From Anaerosporomusa subterranea (GTDB lineage Bacteria > Bacillota > Negativicutes > Sporomusales > Acetonemataceae), in the NCBI RefSeq assembly GCF_001611555.1, contig NZ_LSGP01000001.1, positions 348,824 through 412,823 of the forward strand: DNA of 64,000 nucleotides. The letters run 5' to 3'. The notes under the pieces are model-generated. The model saw nothing but the letters and a program-made list of their open reading frames with translations, did not search any database and was not told the DNA's origin. Shown here piece after piece: positions 1 to 10,096 of the stretch (its first letter is position 1; each line of letters begins with the position of its first letter). The position numbers were made by a program, and so were the translations under genes.

Positions 1-76
1 TCAGCAAGGTAAGAAAGCGGAAGAAATTATAAAACATTATTACCAGGGAGTTGAAATTAAAACACTCTGGCAGTAG
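1..76 (+). CDS. C-terminal end of a SpoIID/LytB-type protein (5' truncated by window)
   Basis: Only about 24 codons are present, ending at TAG 74-76. The tail (HYYQGVEIKTLWQ) closely matches the last residues of the complete SpoIID-like protein at 35683-36651 (HYFKGVTVEKRWQ). This is therefore probably the end of a paralogous SpoIID/LytB-domain peptidoglycan lytic transglycosylase. The terminator at 86-118 follows directly. The assignment rests on this short tail and on comparison inside the window. Confidence 0.6.
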   Translation, partial: QQGKKAEEIIKHYYQGVEIKTLWQ

Positions 77-85
77 CGAAAAAAC

Positions 86-118
86 AAAAACATTTCGCCA
101 GTCAGGCGAAATGTTTTT
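86..118 (+). terminator. Intrinsic terminator after the SpoIID-type gene
   Basis: A perfect 14-bp inverted repeat (86-99 with 105-118) has a 5-nt loop. The stem ends in A5/T5, so the T tract is part of the hairpin and more T follows. It can work on both strands. Confidence 0.85.
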
Positions 119-179
119 ATTTTAGCAGGTGTTTCGACAACTTCGGCGAAATATACTCTGATTTCGACAGCAACTAATG

Positions 180-208
180 TTGGCAACCTGGCATGATTCG
201 GCTATAAT
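180..208 (+). promoter_or_regulatory. Sigma-A promoter for the DUF1934-argS genes
   Basis: TTGGCA (180-185) and TATAAT (203-208) are separated by 17 bp. Transcription would begin near 215, upstream of ATG 233. This argues against the in-frame TTG at 212 as the start. Confidence 0.75.
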
Positions 209-232
209 ATATTGGTGTATCAGGAGAATGCG

Positions 233-664
233 ATGGAAGATGTTATCGTTACAGTGATCGGAACCCAGCAAGGATTAGATGACGATCAAAATACGATCGA
301 GCTTATTGCCAAAGGTCATTGCCAGCAAAAAGGCGAGATAACTTACATAACCTATAAGGAAGAGTTATCAGGGCTGGAAGGCACCACGACTTTGCTGAAG
401 TTATATTCAGATCATGTATATTTAGTGAGGATGGGCCCATACGAGCAAAAACTGGAATTTGTTCCCGGGCGTAAAACATATAGCCTATATGTCACTCCCT
501 ATGGTAGCATGAAGCTAGGCGTTTTGACGCGTGACTTATCGCGTGATATTGTCAGTACCGAAAATCCGATTGATGGACAAACCATTCTGATCAGCTACGA
601 ATTGGAAGTTGAAGGGAAATGGCAGAGCTCCAATACCCTGAAAATCTCCTTTTCTAAGACTTGA
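233..664 (+). CDS. DUF1934 (YwiB-like) beta-barrel protein
   Basis: The 143-residue protein has alternating short hydrophobic strands typical of the DUF1934/YwiB family, a small calycin-like fold of unknown biochemical role. ATG 233 is chosen because CAGGAG (221-226) lies 7 nt upstream and the promoter -10 ends at 208. The gene is 21 bp upstream of argS and most likely cotranscribed; in other Bacillota ywiB also sits next to argS, which supports the family call. No signal peptide or membrane segment is seen, so the protein is probably cytoplasmic. No function can be given. Confidence 0.75.
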   Translation: MEDVIVTVIGTQQGLDDDQNTIELIAKGHCQQKGEITYITYKEELSGLEGTTTLLKLYSDHVYLVRMGPYEQKLEFVPGRKTYSLYVTPYGSMKLGVLTRDLSRDIVSTENPIDGQTILISYELEVEGKWQSSNTLKISFSKT

Positions 665-685
665 TCAAGTGAGAGGAAGAACACG

Positions 686-2362
686 ATGGATATGAAAACC
701 TTGCTTTGCGAAGCTGTGCTCGCGGCTGCAGAGTCTGCTAAACGAGAAGGCGTGTTTTCGCTTGATACGATGCCGCCAGTGCAGTTCGAAGAACCGCCGC
801 AGAAAGAGTTTGGCGATTATGCCACAAACTTTGCCATGCAGGCAGCAAAAGCTGCTAAGACCAATCCTCGGGCCCTAGCTCAAGCCATTTCTGACCGCAT
901 TCAGGCACCTTGGCTGGAGAAAGTGGAGATTGCCGGTCCAGGATTCATGAACTTTTACCTAAAACCAGATTGGTTGTATGAAATGCTGGATCGTATCCTC
1001 AAAGCAGGCGACAAGTGGGGAAGTCTGACTGCCACTGTCCCCAAAAAAATTCAAGTAGAGTTTGTCAGCGCCAATCCTACCGGGCCGCTGCATGTTGGCC
1101 ACGGGCGAGGCGCCGCGCTGGGGAGCGCATTGGTGAATCTTTTACGCGCTGCGGGACACTTGGTTGAGGCTGAATTTTACATCAATGATGCGGGCAATCA
1201 GATTGATAATTTGGCAGCATCAGTTAACGCCAGATATTTAGAACTATTGGGAAAACCCTTTCAGTTTCCTGAAGACGGCTATCATGGCCAGGACATTGTG
1301 CAAACAGCGCAGCGGATTATTGACCACAATGGTGACCGCTACCTAGCAGTAGAAGATTCTGAGCGATTGGCTTTATTCAAAGAACTTGCTTTAACAGAAA
1401 AGCTGGCTGCGCTTAGAGAAGATCTAGAAGCCTTTAAGGTAATGTTTGATGTCTGGTACTCTGAACGCAGCTTACACCAGCGCAACGCTATCAACGATAC
1501 CTGCGACATGCTGACAGAAAAGGGTTATATGTATCGGCATGATGGTGCATTGTGGCTGAAGTCGACTGCCTATGACGATGATAAAGACCGGGTTGTTATC
1601 CGCGATAACGGCGTGCCTACCTACTTGGCCGCAGATATTGCCTATCATCGGGATAAGTTAGAACGCGGCTTTGATACGATCATCAATATCTGGGGCGCTG
1701 ATCATCATGGCTATATTCCGCGTGTAAAAGCAGCTATCGCCGCCATGGGCTATGACCCGCAGCGATTAGAAGTGCTGATTTTGCAAATGGTTAGCCTCTT
1801 CCAGAACGGCGAACTGGTGAAGATGTCCAAACGTACTGGTCAGGGTGTAACTTTGACTGAACTGATGGAAGAAGTCGGCGTTGATGCTGCTCGTTTCTTC
1901 TTCATTATGCGCTCAGCCGACAGCCAACTGGACTTTGATCTTGATTTGGCGAAGTCGCGAACCAATGAGAACCCGGTATACTATATTCAATACGCTCATG
2001 CGCGTATTGCCAGCATTTTTCGCCAAGCAGAAGAAGCAGGTATCGATACCGGTGCAGCACTTCAGGCTGTCAGCACTGCTTCTCTGTCAGTTTTAAATCA
2101 GCCAGCAGAGATTGATCTAATTAAAAAAATGGGGAGTTATCCCGGGGAAATAGCCGACGCAGCCAGAGAACGCGCACCCCACCGGATCGCGCGATTTGCT
2201 CATGAATTAGCCGGATTATTTCATACCTTCTATAATCAATGCCGGATCATCGGTGTTGAACCTGAAATTCAAACTGCTCGTCTGGCACTGGTTGCAGCGG
2301 TGCAGTCCACTGTTCGCCATGCGTTGGCTATACTCGGCGTTACGGCGCCTGACAAGATGTAA
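686..2362 (+). CDS. argS: Arginyl-tRNA synthetase
   Basis: This 558-residue class I aminoacyl-tRNA synthetase charges tRNA-Arg with arginine using ATP. The HIGH-type signature is HVGH at residues 136-139 and the KMSKR loop is at 379-383. The N-terminal add-1 tRNA-recognition domain covers about residues 1-110 and the all-helical DALR anticodon-binding domain about 430-558. Length is typical. A GAGGAAG ribosome site precedes ATG 686. It is cotranscribed with the DUF1934 gene and followed 38 bp later by rpoE. Confidence 0.97.
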   Translation: MDMKTLLCEAVLAAAESAKREGVFSLDTMPPVQFEEPPQKEFGDYATNFAMQAAKAAKTNPRALAQAISDRIQAPWLEKVEIAGPGFMNFYLKPDWLYEMLDRILKAGDKWGSLTATVPKKIQVEFVSANPTGPLHVGHGRGAALGSALVNLLRAAGHLVEAEFYINDAGNQIDNLAASVNARYLELLGKPFQFPEDGYHGQDIVQTAQRIIDHNGDRYLAVEDSERLALFKELALTEKLAALREDLEAFKVMFDVWYSERSLHQRNAINDTCDMLTEKGYMYRHDGALWLKSTAYDDDKDRVVIRDNGVPTYLAADIAYHRDKLERGFDTIINIWGADHHGYIPRVKAAIAAMGYDPQRLEVLILQMVSLFQNGELVKMSKRTGQGVTLTELMEEVGVDAARFFFIMRSADSQLDFDLDLAKSRTNENPVYYIQYAHARIASIFRQAEEAGIDTGAALQAVSTASLSVLNQPAEIDLIKKMGSYPGEIADAARERAPHRIARFAHELAGLFHTFYNQCRIIGVEPEIQTARLALVAAVQSTVRHALAILGVTAPDKM

Positions 2363-2400
2363 CAATGGTTTCGTAGTTTAATATTTCGCGGAGGTATTAT

Positions 2401-2769
2401 ATGTCTAAGGAACTCAGATCAGAGGCTGATATTGCCTATCGGATTTTGCGACAGGCTGGCAGCCCGATTCATTTTCGTGATTTGATCAATCAGGTGCTCG
2501 CCGAGAAGGGAGGCCCCATTTATTCGCGGGGGCATGCCATGGCGGAAGTTCATACCCAAGTTAATATCGATAGCCGATTTTTTCATGTAGGTAAAGGCGC
2601 GTGGGGATTGGTCGAATGGACGCCGCAGCGGGTTTCCGGGCGTGCGACTGAAGAAACGGCAGATAAGTCCTTTCAGTCTAATTTGCGTAGGGAGAAGCTG
2701 TTAGAGGAAATTCAGCAAGATTATGTCAAGCTGCCGACCGAGCCGGAAGACATTGATGATAATTCCTGA
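2401..2769 (+). CDS. rpoE: RNA polymerase delta subunit (HARE-HTH), short acidic tail
   Basis: The N-terminal 80 residues match the HARE-HTH domain of the Gram-positive RNA polymerase delta subunit, which promotes transcript release and enzyme recycling. The usual long Asp/Glu-rich tail (Bacillus delta is about 170 residues) is shortened here to a brief acidic end, EPEDIDDNS, giving 122 residues. A GGAGG site precedes ATG 2401. The rpoE-pyrG pairing is the same as in Bacillus. The reduced tail may weaken nucleic-acid displacement, which is inference. Confidence 0.88.
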   Translation: MSKELRSEADIAYRILRQAGSPIHFRDLINQVLAEKGGPIYSRGHAMAEVHTQVNIDSRFFHVGKGAWGLVEWTPQRVSGRATEETADKSFQSNLRREKLLEEIQQDYVKLPTEPEDIDDNS

Positions 2770-2816
2770 CACGACAGACATCAAGCGAAGAGAAAGCCGG
2801 CATGAGCTGGTTATAG

Positions 2817-4436
<1,620 letters not shown>

Positions 4437-4456
4437 TTTAAAGACGGCTCAGCCGT

Positions 4457-4504
4457 TATTAGCACTTCGGACTGTTGGTTTGCCAACAGTCCGAAGTGCT
4501 AATA
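4457..4504. repeat. 22-bp perfect inverted repeat after pyrG (probable terminator)
   Basis: The 22-nt arms (4457-4478 and 4483-4504) are perfectly complementary around a TTTG loop. A short hairpin, ACGGCT-C-AGCCGT (4444-4456), abuts it. There is no T tract on either side, so if it terminates transcription it is not a standard intrinsic terminator. It separates pyrG from sppA. Confidence 0.75.
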
Positions 4505-4528
4505 GGCGTAAAATGAGGAGGGGATAGG

Positions 4529-5446
4529 ATGTATAAAAAAGCTGTCATTGTCGTTATCCTCGTTCTGATCGTTGTCTCCTTAGTCGGACTAGTCCTCGTA
4601 TCCAGTGAGCGAAGATCAGCGTCTGGCGAGGGTAAAATCGCATTAATATATGTCGACGGAGTAATCATGGGCGGCCGTGGGCAGACTTCCGTTTTTGGTG
4701 AAACCGGTGGAACTGACGCACTAATGAAGGAATTGCGTGAAGCGAGGGATGATGAATCGATTCGTGCAGTCGTGCTCAGGATTAATAGCCCTGGCGGCAG
4801 CGCCCCCGCTTCACAAGAAGTCGGCGAGGAAATTAAGCGACTGCGGCAGTCAGGGAAACCTGTGGTGACCTCGATGGGAGACGTCGCTGCTTCCGGTGGT
4901 TATTGGCTGGCCGCCGTTACTGACAAGATTTATGCTAATCCTGCTACCTTGACTGGTAGTATTGGCGTATACATACCCTATACGAATTGGGAAGAACTGT
5001 TTAAGAAAATAGGGGTTCACTCTGAAAAAATAAAGAGTGGGCCATACAAAGACATTTTATCCCCAGATCGTAGCCTTACCGCAGAAGAACGGGCGATTAT
5101 TCAAACGATGGTAGATGATCTATACGAACAATTTATCACCGTTGTCGCTGAAGGACGCCACCTAGATAAAGAAACGGTGAGAAAGTTGGCTGATGGACGA
5201 ATATATACCGGCAATCAGGCAAAGGCAGCAGGCCTTGTCGACGAATTAGGCAATCTCTACGATGCGCTTGACGCTGCCAGACAATTAGCCGGTATTCATG
5301 GCAAGGCGTCTATCAAAGAATTCGGACGCGGCAATCCTTGGAGTACGCTGTTTAGCAGTCAATTGAATTGGCAGCAGAACCTGTTAAGACAGGTGGAAGG
5401 AACGTTTACTCCACTGGCGATTTCACCGCTACGGCAGGTGGAATAA
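4529..5446 (+). CDS. sppA: Signal peptide peptidase SppA
   Basis: A short-form (305-residue) SppA serine protease that degrades signal peptides left in the membrane. Residues 5-25 form an N-terminal membrane anchor. The catalytic Ser122 (AASGGYW) and Lys174 (GPYKD) are 52 residues apart, the spacing of the Ser/Lys dyad in Bacillus SppA. AGGAGGGG precedes ATG 4529. Its stop codon overlaps the start of the next gene by one base, so the two are translationally coupled. Confidence 0.95.
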   Translation: MYKKAVIVVILVLIVVSLVGLVLVSSERRSASGEGKIALIYVDGVIMGGRGQTSVFGETGGTDALMKELREARDDESIRAVVLRINSPGGSAPASQEVGEEIKRLRQSGKPVVTSMGDVAASGGYWLAAVTDKIYANPATLTGSIGVYIPYTNWEELFKKIGVHSEKIKSGPYKDILSPDRSLTAEERAIIQTMVDDLYEQFITVVAEGRHLDKETVRKLADGRIYTGNQAKAAGLVDELGNLYDALDAARQLAGIHGKASIKEFGRGNPWSTLFSSQLNWQQNLLRQVEGTFTPLAISPLRQVE

Positions 5447-6033
5447 TGGCTGTTGTCAGAGAGGCCAGTTCCATTTGGGAAACTTGGTATGATGTACTGT
5501 TTAATCCTGCTGATGCAATGAAGACAGTGGCCGCAGAGCAACGAAAAACTAGGGCATTACTCAGCTTGATAATTGGGATCATGCCGTTATGGGCGGCGTA
5601 CTTCGCCATTAACGGACAAATCACCGAGCTGTCTGGTGCGATCATGGGACTCCATATTCTGGGTGAGGCTATCATCTGGGTTTGTGGCACAGCGCTGCTG
5701 CACATGGCATCTGCTCTTCTCGGTGGACGTGGCGAGGCGACTGGACTTTTATGCACTTTAGGTTATGTTGTTTTGCCACAGCTTTTTCTCATCCCGATCA
5801 TCGCGATTGCCCAGTGTCTGCCTGCAGGATTTAGTGTCTTTACGATTGCCGCCGGGCTAGCGGTTTTAGCACTTTGGTCTTTTAGTCTTAAAGTGTTGGC
5901 CATACGGAGTTGCTACGGCTTTACAGCAGCTAAGTCGCTGTTAGTGCTATTGTCGCCATTACTCGTCTTGCTGACAGGAGTAGCCATGACAACCCTGTTG
6001 CTTGGCATTTCTGCTTTGACGATGGTTTTTTAA
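5446..6033 (+). CDS. Yip1-domain-like multi-pass membrane protein
   Basis: The 195-residue protein has about five hydrophobic segments (roughly residues 35-55, 65-90, 105-130, 135-155 and 165-190). A soluble N-terminus starts like bacterial Yip1-family proteins (WYDVLFNPADAMKTV). ATG 5446 overlaps the sppA stop (TAATG), and CAGGTGG (5435-5441) is a plausible ribosome site. The role of bacterial Yip1 proteins is not known; coupling to sppA suggests a membrane-homeostasis job, which is inference. It ends in TTTTTTAA without a clear hairpin. Confidence 0.65.
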   Translation: MAVVREASSIWETWYDVLFNPADAMKTVAAEQRKTRALLSLIIGIMPLWAAYFAINGQITELSGAIMGLHILGEAIIWVCGTALLHMASALLGGRGEATGLLCTLGYVVLPQLFLIPIIAIAQCLPAGFSVFTIAAGLAVLALWSFSLKVLAIRSCYGFTAAKSLLVLLSPLLVLLTGVAMTTLLLGISALTMVF

Positions 6034-6209
6034 ACTACCACTAAGTATATTCTTAATAAGCGCAGAGACACTAGGGAAAGATATTTTTATGATGCCAAAA
6101 AATGCAGACAGAGATTTAGCAAAAACTGCAAGGATGGCAAAAATTCTGAATTGCGGCAAACAAACCTACAAAAAAACTGATAAAACCCATTTTTTACCAT
6201 TATGCTAGC

Positions 6210-6234
6210 AGGAAATTCGCTATGGAGTCCGAAT
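6210..6234 (+). promoter_or_regulatory. Candidate sigma-H promoter of spo0F
   Basis: AGGAAAT (6210-6216) and GAAT (6231-6234) are 14 nt apart, matching the AGGAWWT / GAAT pattern and spacing of Bacillus sigma-H promoters such as spoVG. Bacillus spo0F is also sigma-H dependent. The rest of the 288-bp gap is AT-rich and shows no other strong promoter. Confidence 0.5.
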
Positions 6235-6321
6235 AGGTTAGAATAGTTGCACTACTTCCCGTCCGGATGTATAACGAAGTAGGCTTTAGTAAAAAGCAAT
6301 ACCGATATGGAGTGATCGAAA

Positions 6322-6720
6322 TTGTCGCTTTTACAGGCAACCATACTAATCGTTGACGACCAACCCGGGATTAGAAGGCTGTTGACAGAAGTGTTATCTG
6401 AAAACGGGTACACTGTTGAAACAGCTGCAAATGGTTATGAGGGACTGCAAAAAGCCAAAGAGTTGAAACCTGAATTGGTACTGATGGATATGAAAATGCC
6501 TGGAATGGATGGTATTGAAACGCTACGTGAACTGAGACGGTTGGGTCAGTGTCCCAAGGTTGTTATGATGACAGCTTATGGGGAACTTGACATGATTAAT
6601 GAGGCGAAAGAACTGGGGGCGATTGCCTATATCACCAAACCGTTTGATATTGTTTCGCTATGTCAGTTAATACAAGACAATGTCAGAGATGATTCGCTAT
6701 TGCATTTGCGGATTGGCTAA
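6322..6720 (+). CDS. spo0F: Sporulation phosphotransferase Spo0F (stand-alone receiver)
   Basis: The 132-residue single-domain response regulator passes phosphate from sporulation kinases towards Spo0A. The acidic pocket Asp12/Asp13, phospho-acceptor Asp56 (LMDMKMPG), Thr84 and Lys106 (KPF) are all present, and there is no output domain. The TTG start at 6322 is supported by TGGAGTG (6308-6314). Position after pyrG and before a transaldolase-type gene and glpX is the same as in Bacillus, which separates it from CheY-like receivers. No spo0B gene lies in the window. Confidence 0.85.
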   Translation: MSLLQATILIVDDQPGIRRLLTEVLSENGYTVETAANGYEGLQKAKELKPELVLMDMKMPGMDGIETLRELRRLGQCPKVVMMTAYGELDMINEAKELGAIAYITKPFDIVSLCQLIQDNVRDDSLLHLRIG

Positions 6721-6808
6721 TTAGCGAATCGATCGGGTTCTCTACTGCCCATCGGCAGGAATTTCATTGCCGCTGGCGAATGTGTCTTATGGGAAGGAGG
6801 GCAGGCTT

Positions 6809-7438
6809 ATGGTAATTTACACCAGTGCCGCTCTTGCGCTTTACTGTTCGCATTGCGGTAAAATTCATACCCATAATATCTGCCGTTTCTCGCTGAACGC
6901 CTGCAATCAGACTGAATTGCGTTGTAGCTGCGGACATATGCAGGCCAAGATATCCCCTGCCCGAAAAGACCAATTTTTTCTGACGATTTATTGCGAACTA
7001 TGCCGCAAAAATCATGTGTTGTGCGTCAACTTTACACATTCGGGCGCATCCGAATTGCGCAAGCTTTATTGTGCGAACAATAACCTTGAATTAGGATTTG
7101 TCGGCAAGCGTCAGTTGATCGAGCAAACCTTAGAACGACACAGATATGCGGTCAATCGTGCCCTGCCTGACCAGTCTGGAACAGATAATGAAAATTCACA
7201 AGTTTTATTGGATGTCTTAAATCGCGTTCATGACATTGCCGAAAGCGGCGGCGTTCGTTGTAACTGTGGCAGTGCAGCAATTCGGGCCGAAGTACTGGCT
7301 TCTTGTATCGAGTTACGTTGCCAGACCTGCGGCGCTAGTGTGGCGCTTGCTGCCCGCAATGACATGGATTTGGCTCGCTTAGATGAAGTGAAAAATATTG
7401 AGCTGTCATTATCTTGTCATTCTCGGCAAACCTATTAA
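6809..7438 (+). CDS. Cys-rich protein of unknown function next to spo0F
   Basis: I do not recognise this 209-residue protein. It has five Cys pairs: CSHCGKIH (about residue 14), CSCGH (about 40), CELC (about 63), CNCG (about 166) and CQTCG (about 186). This looks like two or more zinc-ribbon-type modules at the ends of a helical middle. ATG 6809 is chosen because GGGAAGGAGG (6791-6800) lies 8 nt upstream. No membrane segment is seen. The gene sits between spo0F and the transaldolase gene, where Bacillus has fbaA, and may be cotranscribed with both. Confidence 0.6.
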   Translation: MVIYTSAALALYCSHCGKIHTHNICRFSLNACNQTELRCSCGHMQAKISPARKDQFFLTIYCELCRKNHVLCVNFTHSGASELRKLYCANNNLELGFVGKRQLIEQTLERHRYAVNRALPDQSGTDNENSQVLLDVLNRVHDIAESGGVRCNCGSAAIRAEVLASCIELRCQTCGASVALAARNDMDLARLDEVKNIELSLSCHSRQTY

Positions 7439-7464
7439 CCAGGAAATAGAATGGAGGGGTATTT

Positions 7465-8109
7465 GTGAAGCTCTTTATCGATAGCGCAAATATCGCTGAA
7501 GTCAAAGACGCTTATGCTCTTGGCATTATTGCAGGGGTAACGACAAACCCATCCCTGATCGCTAAGGAAAAGCAGGAGATTAAAGCGGTTGTAAAAGAGA
7601 TCGCCCGTATTGTTCCTGGTCCTGTCAGTGCTGAAGTAATTAGTGACACATATGAGTTAATGCTTCCAGAAGCCCGTGAATTGGCCAAGCTGGCTGACAA
7701 TATCGTGGTTAAAGTGCCTATCAATGTACAGGGGCTAAAGACAGTCAGCGCGCTTCGATCCGAAGGAATCAAGACCAACGTTACATTGATCTTCTCAGCC
7801 AACCAAGCGTTGCTGGCAGCTCGCGCTGGTGCTTCCTTCGTCAGCCCGTTTATTGGCCGATTGGATGATATTAGCGAAGATGGTACACAACTGATAAAGG
7901 ATATTGCCGATATTTTCTCTATCCATGACATCGAATCCGAAATTATTGCTGCCAGTATCAGACATCCGCTCCATGTGACTCATGCGGCTCTGGCTGGTGC
8001 GCATATTGCAACAATTCCTTACAAAGTGTTGCTGTCACTGTTGGCGCATCCGCTAACTGATGCGGGGATTAAACGATTCTATGACGATTGGAAAAACGCC
8101 AACAGTTAA
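7465..8109 (+). CDS. Transaldolase / fructose-6-phosphate aldolase family protein
   Basis: The 214-residue small transaldolase belongs to the TalC/FSA group. Schiff-base Lys83 lies in VVKVPI, and the N-terminal FIDSAN and TTNPSL motifs are typical. It could transfer dihydroxyacetone units (transaldolase) or cleave fructose-6-phosphate; sequence alone does not decide. GTG 7465 follows GGAGGGG. The order with glpX matches Bacillus ywjH-glpX, linking it to central sugar-phosphate metabolism. Confidence 0.9.
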   Translation: MKLFIDSANIAEVKDAYALGIIAGVTTNPSLIAKEKQEIKAVVKEIARIVPGPVSAEVISDTYELMLPEARELAKLADNIVVKVPINVQGLKTVSALRSEGIKTNVTLIFSANQALLAARAGASFVSPFIGRLDDISEDGTQLIKDIADIFSIHDIESEIIAASIRHPLHVTHAALAGAHIATIPYKVLLSLLAHPLTDAGIKRFYDDWKNANS

Positions 8110-8142
8110 TCATAATTTCAAGAATTACTTTAGAGGTGAACA

Positions 8143-9114
8143 ATGAATATAGATCGCGAACTAGCAATGGAATTTGTCCGGGTTACAGAAGCCGCTGCTA
8201 TCGCCTGTGGCCGCTGGATGGGCAAAGGAGATAAAATCGCCGCTGACCAAGCTGCCGTTGATGCAATGAGAACAATGTTTGACAGTGTAAACATTAGCGG
8301 AACAGTAGTGATTGGTGAAGGTGAAATGGATGAAGCGCCGATGCTCTACATCGGTGAGCAAGTTGGCGCTGGCGGCTTCGAAGTCGATATCGCGGTAGAC
8401 CCGCTAGAAGGCACAAACCTCGTGGCAAAAGGTTTGCCAGGCGCAATCGCTGTCTTGGCAATTGCACCCAAAGGTGGTTTATTGCACGCTCCTGATATGT
8501 ACATGGATAAGATCGCCGTTGGCCCGAAAGCTGCAGGGAAAGTCCATATTGACGCTCCTGTCAAAGAGAATCTTAAGGCAGTAGCGTCTGCGCTGGAGCG
8601 TAGAGTTGAAGACTTGACTGTCGTTATTCTGGATCGTCCACGCCACGCTAGCATTATTCAGGAAGTTCGTGATGCAGGAGCCAGGATAAAATTGATTACA
8701 GACGGTGACGTTTCGCCGGCCATCAACGTGGGTATTGAAGGCACTGGCGTACATATGATGCTGGGTATTGGCGGCGCGCCGGAAGGTGTACTTGCCGCTG
8801 CCGCGCTTAAGTGCCTGGGCGGCGATATGCAAGGTAAGCTGTGGCCGGAGAACGACGCGGATACTACCCGTGCGCAAAAAATGGGTATTACCGATATCAA
8901 TAAGATTTTAACAATTAATGACTTAGTAAGTGGCAAGGATGTTATTTTTGCCGCTACAGCGATCACCCAGGGTGATTTGTTGAATCCGATCCGGTACTTT
9001 GGCGGCGGAGTACGCAGCCATTCGATTGTCATGAGACACAGCTCAGGTACTGTCCGCTTTATTGACGCAATTCATACCTATGACCGAACCCCGCTATTCA
9101 TTAAACGGGCTTAG
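8143..9114 (+). CDS. glpX: Fructose-1,6-bisphosphatase, class II (GlpX)
   Basis: The 323-residue GlpX-type phosphatase converts fructose-1,6-bisphosphate to fructose-6-phosphate in gluconeogenesis. The metal-binding signatures VIGEGEMDEAP and DPLEGTN, and GGAPEGVL, are present. Length is normal. GAGGTG precedes ATG 8143. It ends a probable spo0F-unknown-transaldolase-glpX unit closed by the terminator at 9149-9198. Confidence 0.95.
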   Translation: MNIDRELAMEFVRVTEAAAIACGRWMGKGDKIAADQAAVDAMRTMFDSVNISGTVVIGEGEMDEAPMLYIGEQVGAGGFEVDIAVDPLEGTNLVAKGLPGAIAVLAIAPKGGLLHAPDMYMDKIAVGPKAAGKVHIDAPVKENLKAVASALERRVEDLTVVILDRPRHASIIQEVRDAGARIKLITDGDVSPAINVGIEGTGVHMMLGIGGAPEGVLAAAALKCLGGDMQGKLWPENDADTTRAQKMGITDINKILTINDLVSGKDVIFAATAITQGDLLNPIRYFGGGVRSHSIVMRHSSGTVRFIDAIHTYDRTPLFIKRA

Positions 9115-9148
9115 GGATCTTTAGGTCGAAGGATCAAAACTGCATAGC

Positions 9149-9198
9149 AAAACAGCCTCAGGTGAATGCTAGAACGAGCAACAACCTGAGGCTGTTTT
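9149..9198 (+). terminator. Intrinsic terminator after glpX
   Basis: The 15-bp stem (9149-9163 with 9184-9198) has a 20-nt loop and continues into a T tract. Confidence 0.9.
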
Positions 9199-9263
9199 TT
9201 TACTGTTTCGACTGATGTATAGCTCGGGTTCGAAAAGGAAATAATTAGTAAGGGAGTAGGCGA

Positions 9264-9659
9264 ATGAGACTGCAAATGGCGTATGTTATCGCTTGTTTGA
9301 CGGCAGGCACCAGTTTTCTGCTTAACCGGGCGTTGGTGAAGCTAATTGGCGCTCAAACGATAATCACGCTAAGCCCGGTGATAGAAGAAATGCTGAAAAC
9401 CCTATTCCCGTATGCGTTTGACGCAGATATCTTCGTTACCCATGTAGTCTTCGGTTTGATCGAGGCGATCTATGACTGGGTACAAACCCGGGGCCGCATT
9501 GCAGCCCTATTAAGTATTGGCGGCCATGGTCTGTTTGGCCTTGCAACAGTGCTCACAGCCCAGGCGGCAGGGGTGTATATCGGCTTGGCCGCCGGTATTG
9601 TTACTCACTTGCTTTGGAACACCATAATGGTTAGATTTCCGCTCCGCAGCGCTGAATGA
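9264..9659 (+). CDS. Small PrsW/CPBP-like membrane protein
   Basis: A 131-residue hydrophobic protein with four probable membrane segments. It keeps a compact set of motifs seen in PrsW/CPBP intramembrane proteases: EEMLK (Glu41-Glu42, Lys45), FGLIE (63-67), GHGLFG (His88) and HLLWN (His115, Asn119). It is much shorter than PrsW, so it may be a minimal protease or a non-catalytic relative. AAGGGAG precedes ATG 9264. It lies 11 bp upstream of the fin-like gene, which suggests cotranscription. Confidence 0.5.
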   Translation: MRLQMAYVIACLTAGTSFLLNRALVKLIGAQTIITLSPVIEEMLKTLFPYAFDADIFVTHVVFGLIEAIYDWVQTRGRIAALLSIGGHGLFGLATVLTAQAAGVYIGLAAGIVTHLLWNTIMVRFPLRSAE

Positions 9660-9670
9660 GGAGGTAGTCA

Positions 9671-9907
9671 ATGCGTTTAGACTATGTATGTTCCCAGTGC
9701 GGGTCTGGTATTGATGAAATTTTTGTCCAGGAACTTGACGAGATTGCGTTTGGCTTTGATTGTCTGAACGATGCAGAAAGGCAAGAACTATTGACCTTTG
9801 ATCCGGATAGCAATACTCTGACTGTCAAAACCCTGTGCGATTACTGTATAGCTGAAATGAAGCTTGATTTGTCCGCGCCCACTGCTAAGGTGCATTGGCT
9901 GCACTAA
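9671..9907 (+). CDS. fin: Anti-sigma-F factor Fin-like protein
   Basis: The 78-residue protein has two Cys pairs (CSQCG near residue 7 and CDYC near 57) with FGF and an ER pair between. This is the layout of Fin (YabK), the zinc protein that binds sigma-F and helps the switch to sigma-G in the forespore. GAGGAGG precedes ATG 9671. In Bacillus, fin is directly upstream of mfd; here mfd starts about 4.3 kb downstream after the phoA and mgsA-phoH genes, which supports the call and suggests an insertion. Sequence match to Fin is moderate. Confidence 0.65.
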   Translation: MRLDYVCSQCGSGIDEIFVQELDEIAFGFDCLNDAERQELLTFDPDSNTLTVKTLCDYCIAEMKLDLSAPTAKVHWLH

Positions 9908-10005
9908 CATACGGTGCAGAGGATACTACAAAAGCGCAAGTGGCTGGCAACTGCAGCAGTCATTCACAACAACCAAAGCAACAGTAATTTGGCTTGAATA
10001 AACAA

Positions 10006-10030
10006 AAAAAGAGCGGTCACCGCTCTTTTT
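10006..10030. terminator. Bidirectional terminator between fin and phoA
   Basis: GAGCGG/CCGCTC stem with a 3-nt loop, flanked by an A run on the left and T run on the right. It can stop both fin (plus strand) and phoA (minus strand). Confidence 0.85.
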
Positions 10031-10096
10031 TGTTTTAAATAGTTTCATTTGAGACCAAACCTGACTGCATGAATATTTTGCTGTTGTTGCAGTCGC

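Noticed and set aside
6089..6208. A possible 39-codon ORF with ATGATG start before spo0F
   Set aside because: No good ribosome site at a proper distance, low-complexity Lys-rich translation, and the sigma-H-like promoter lies just beyond its end.
8479..9032. Long open frames on the minus strand over glpX
   Set aside because: They are antisense shadows of a well-supported gene, with no ribosome sites and no recognisable protein.
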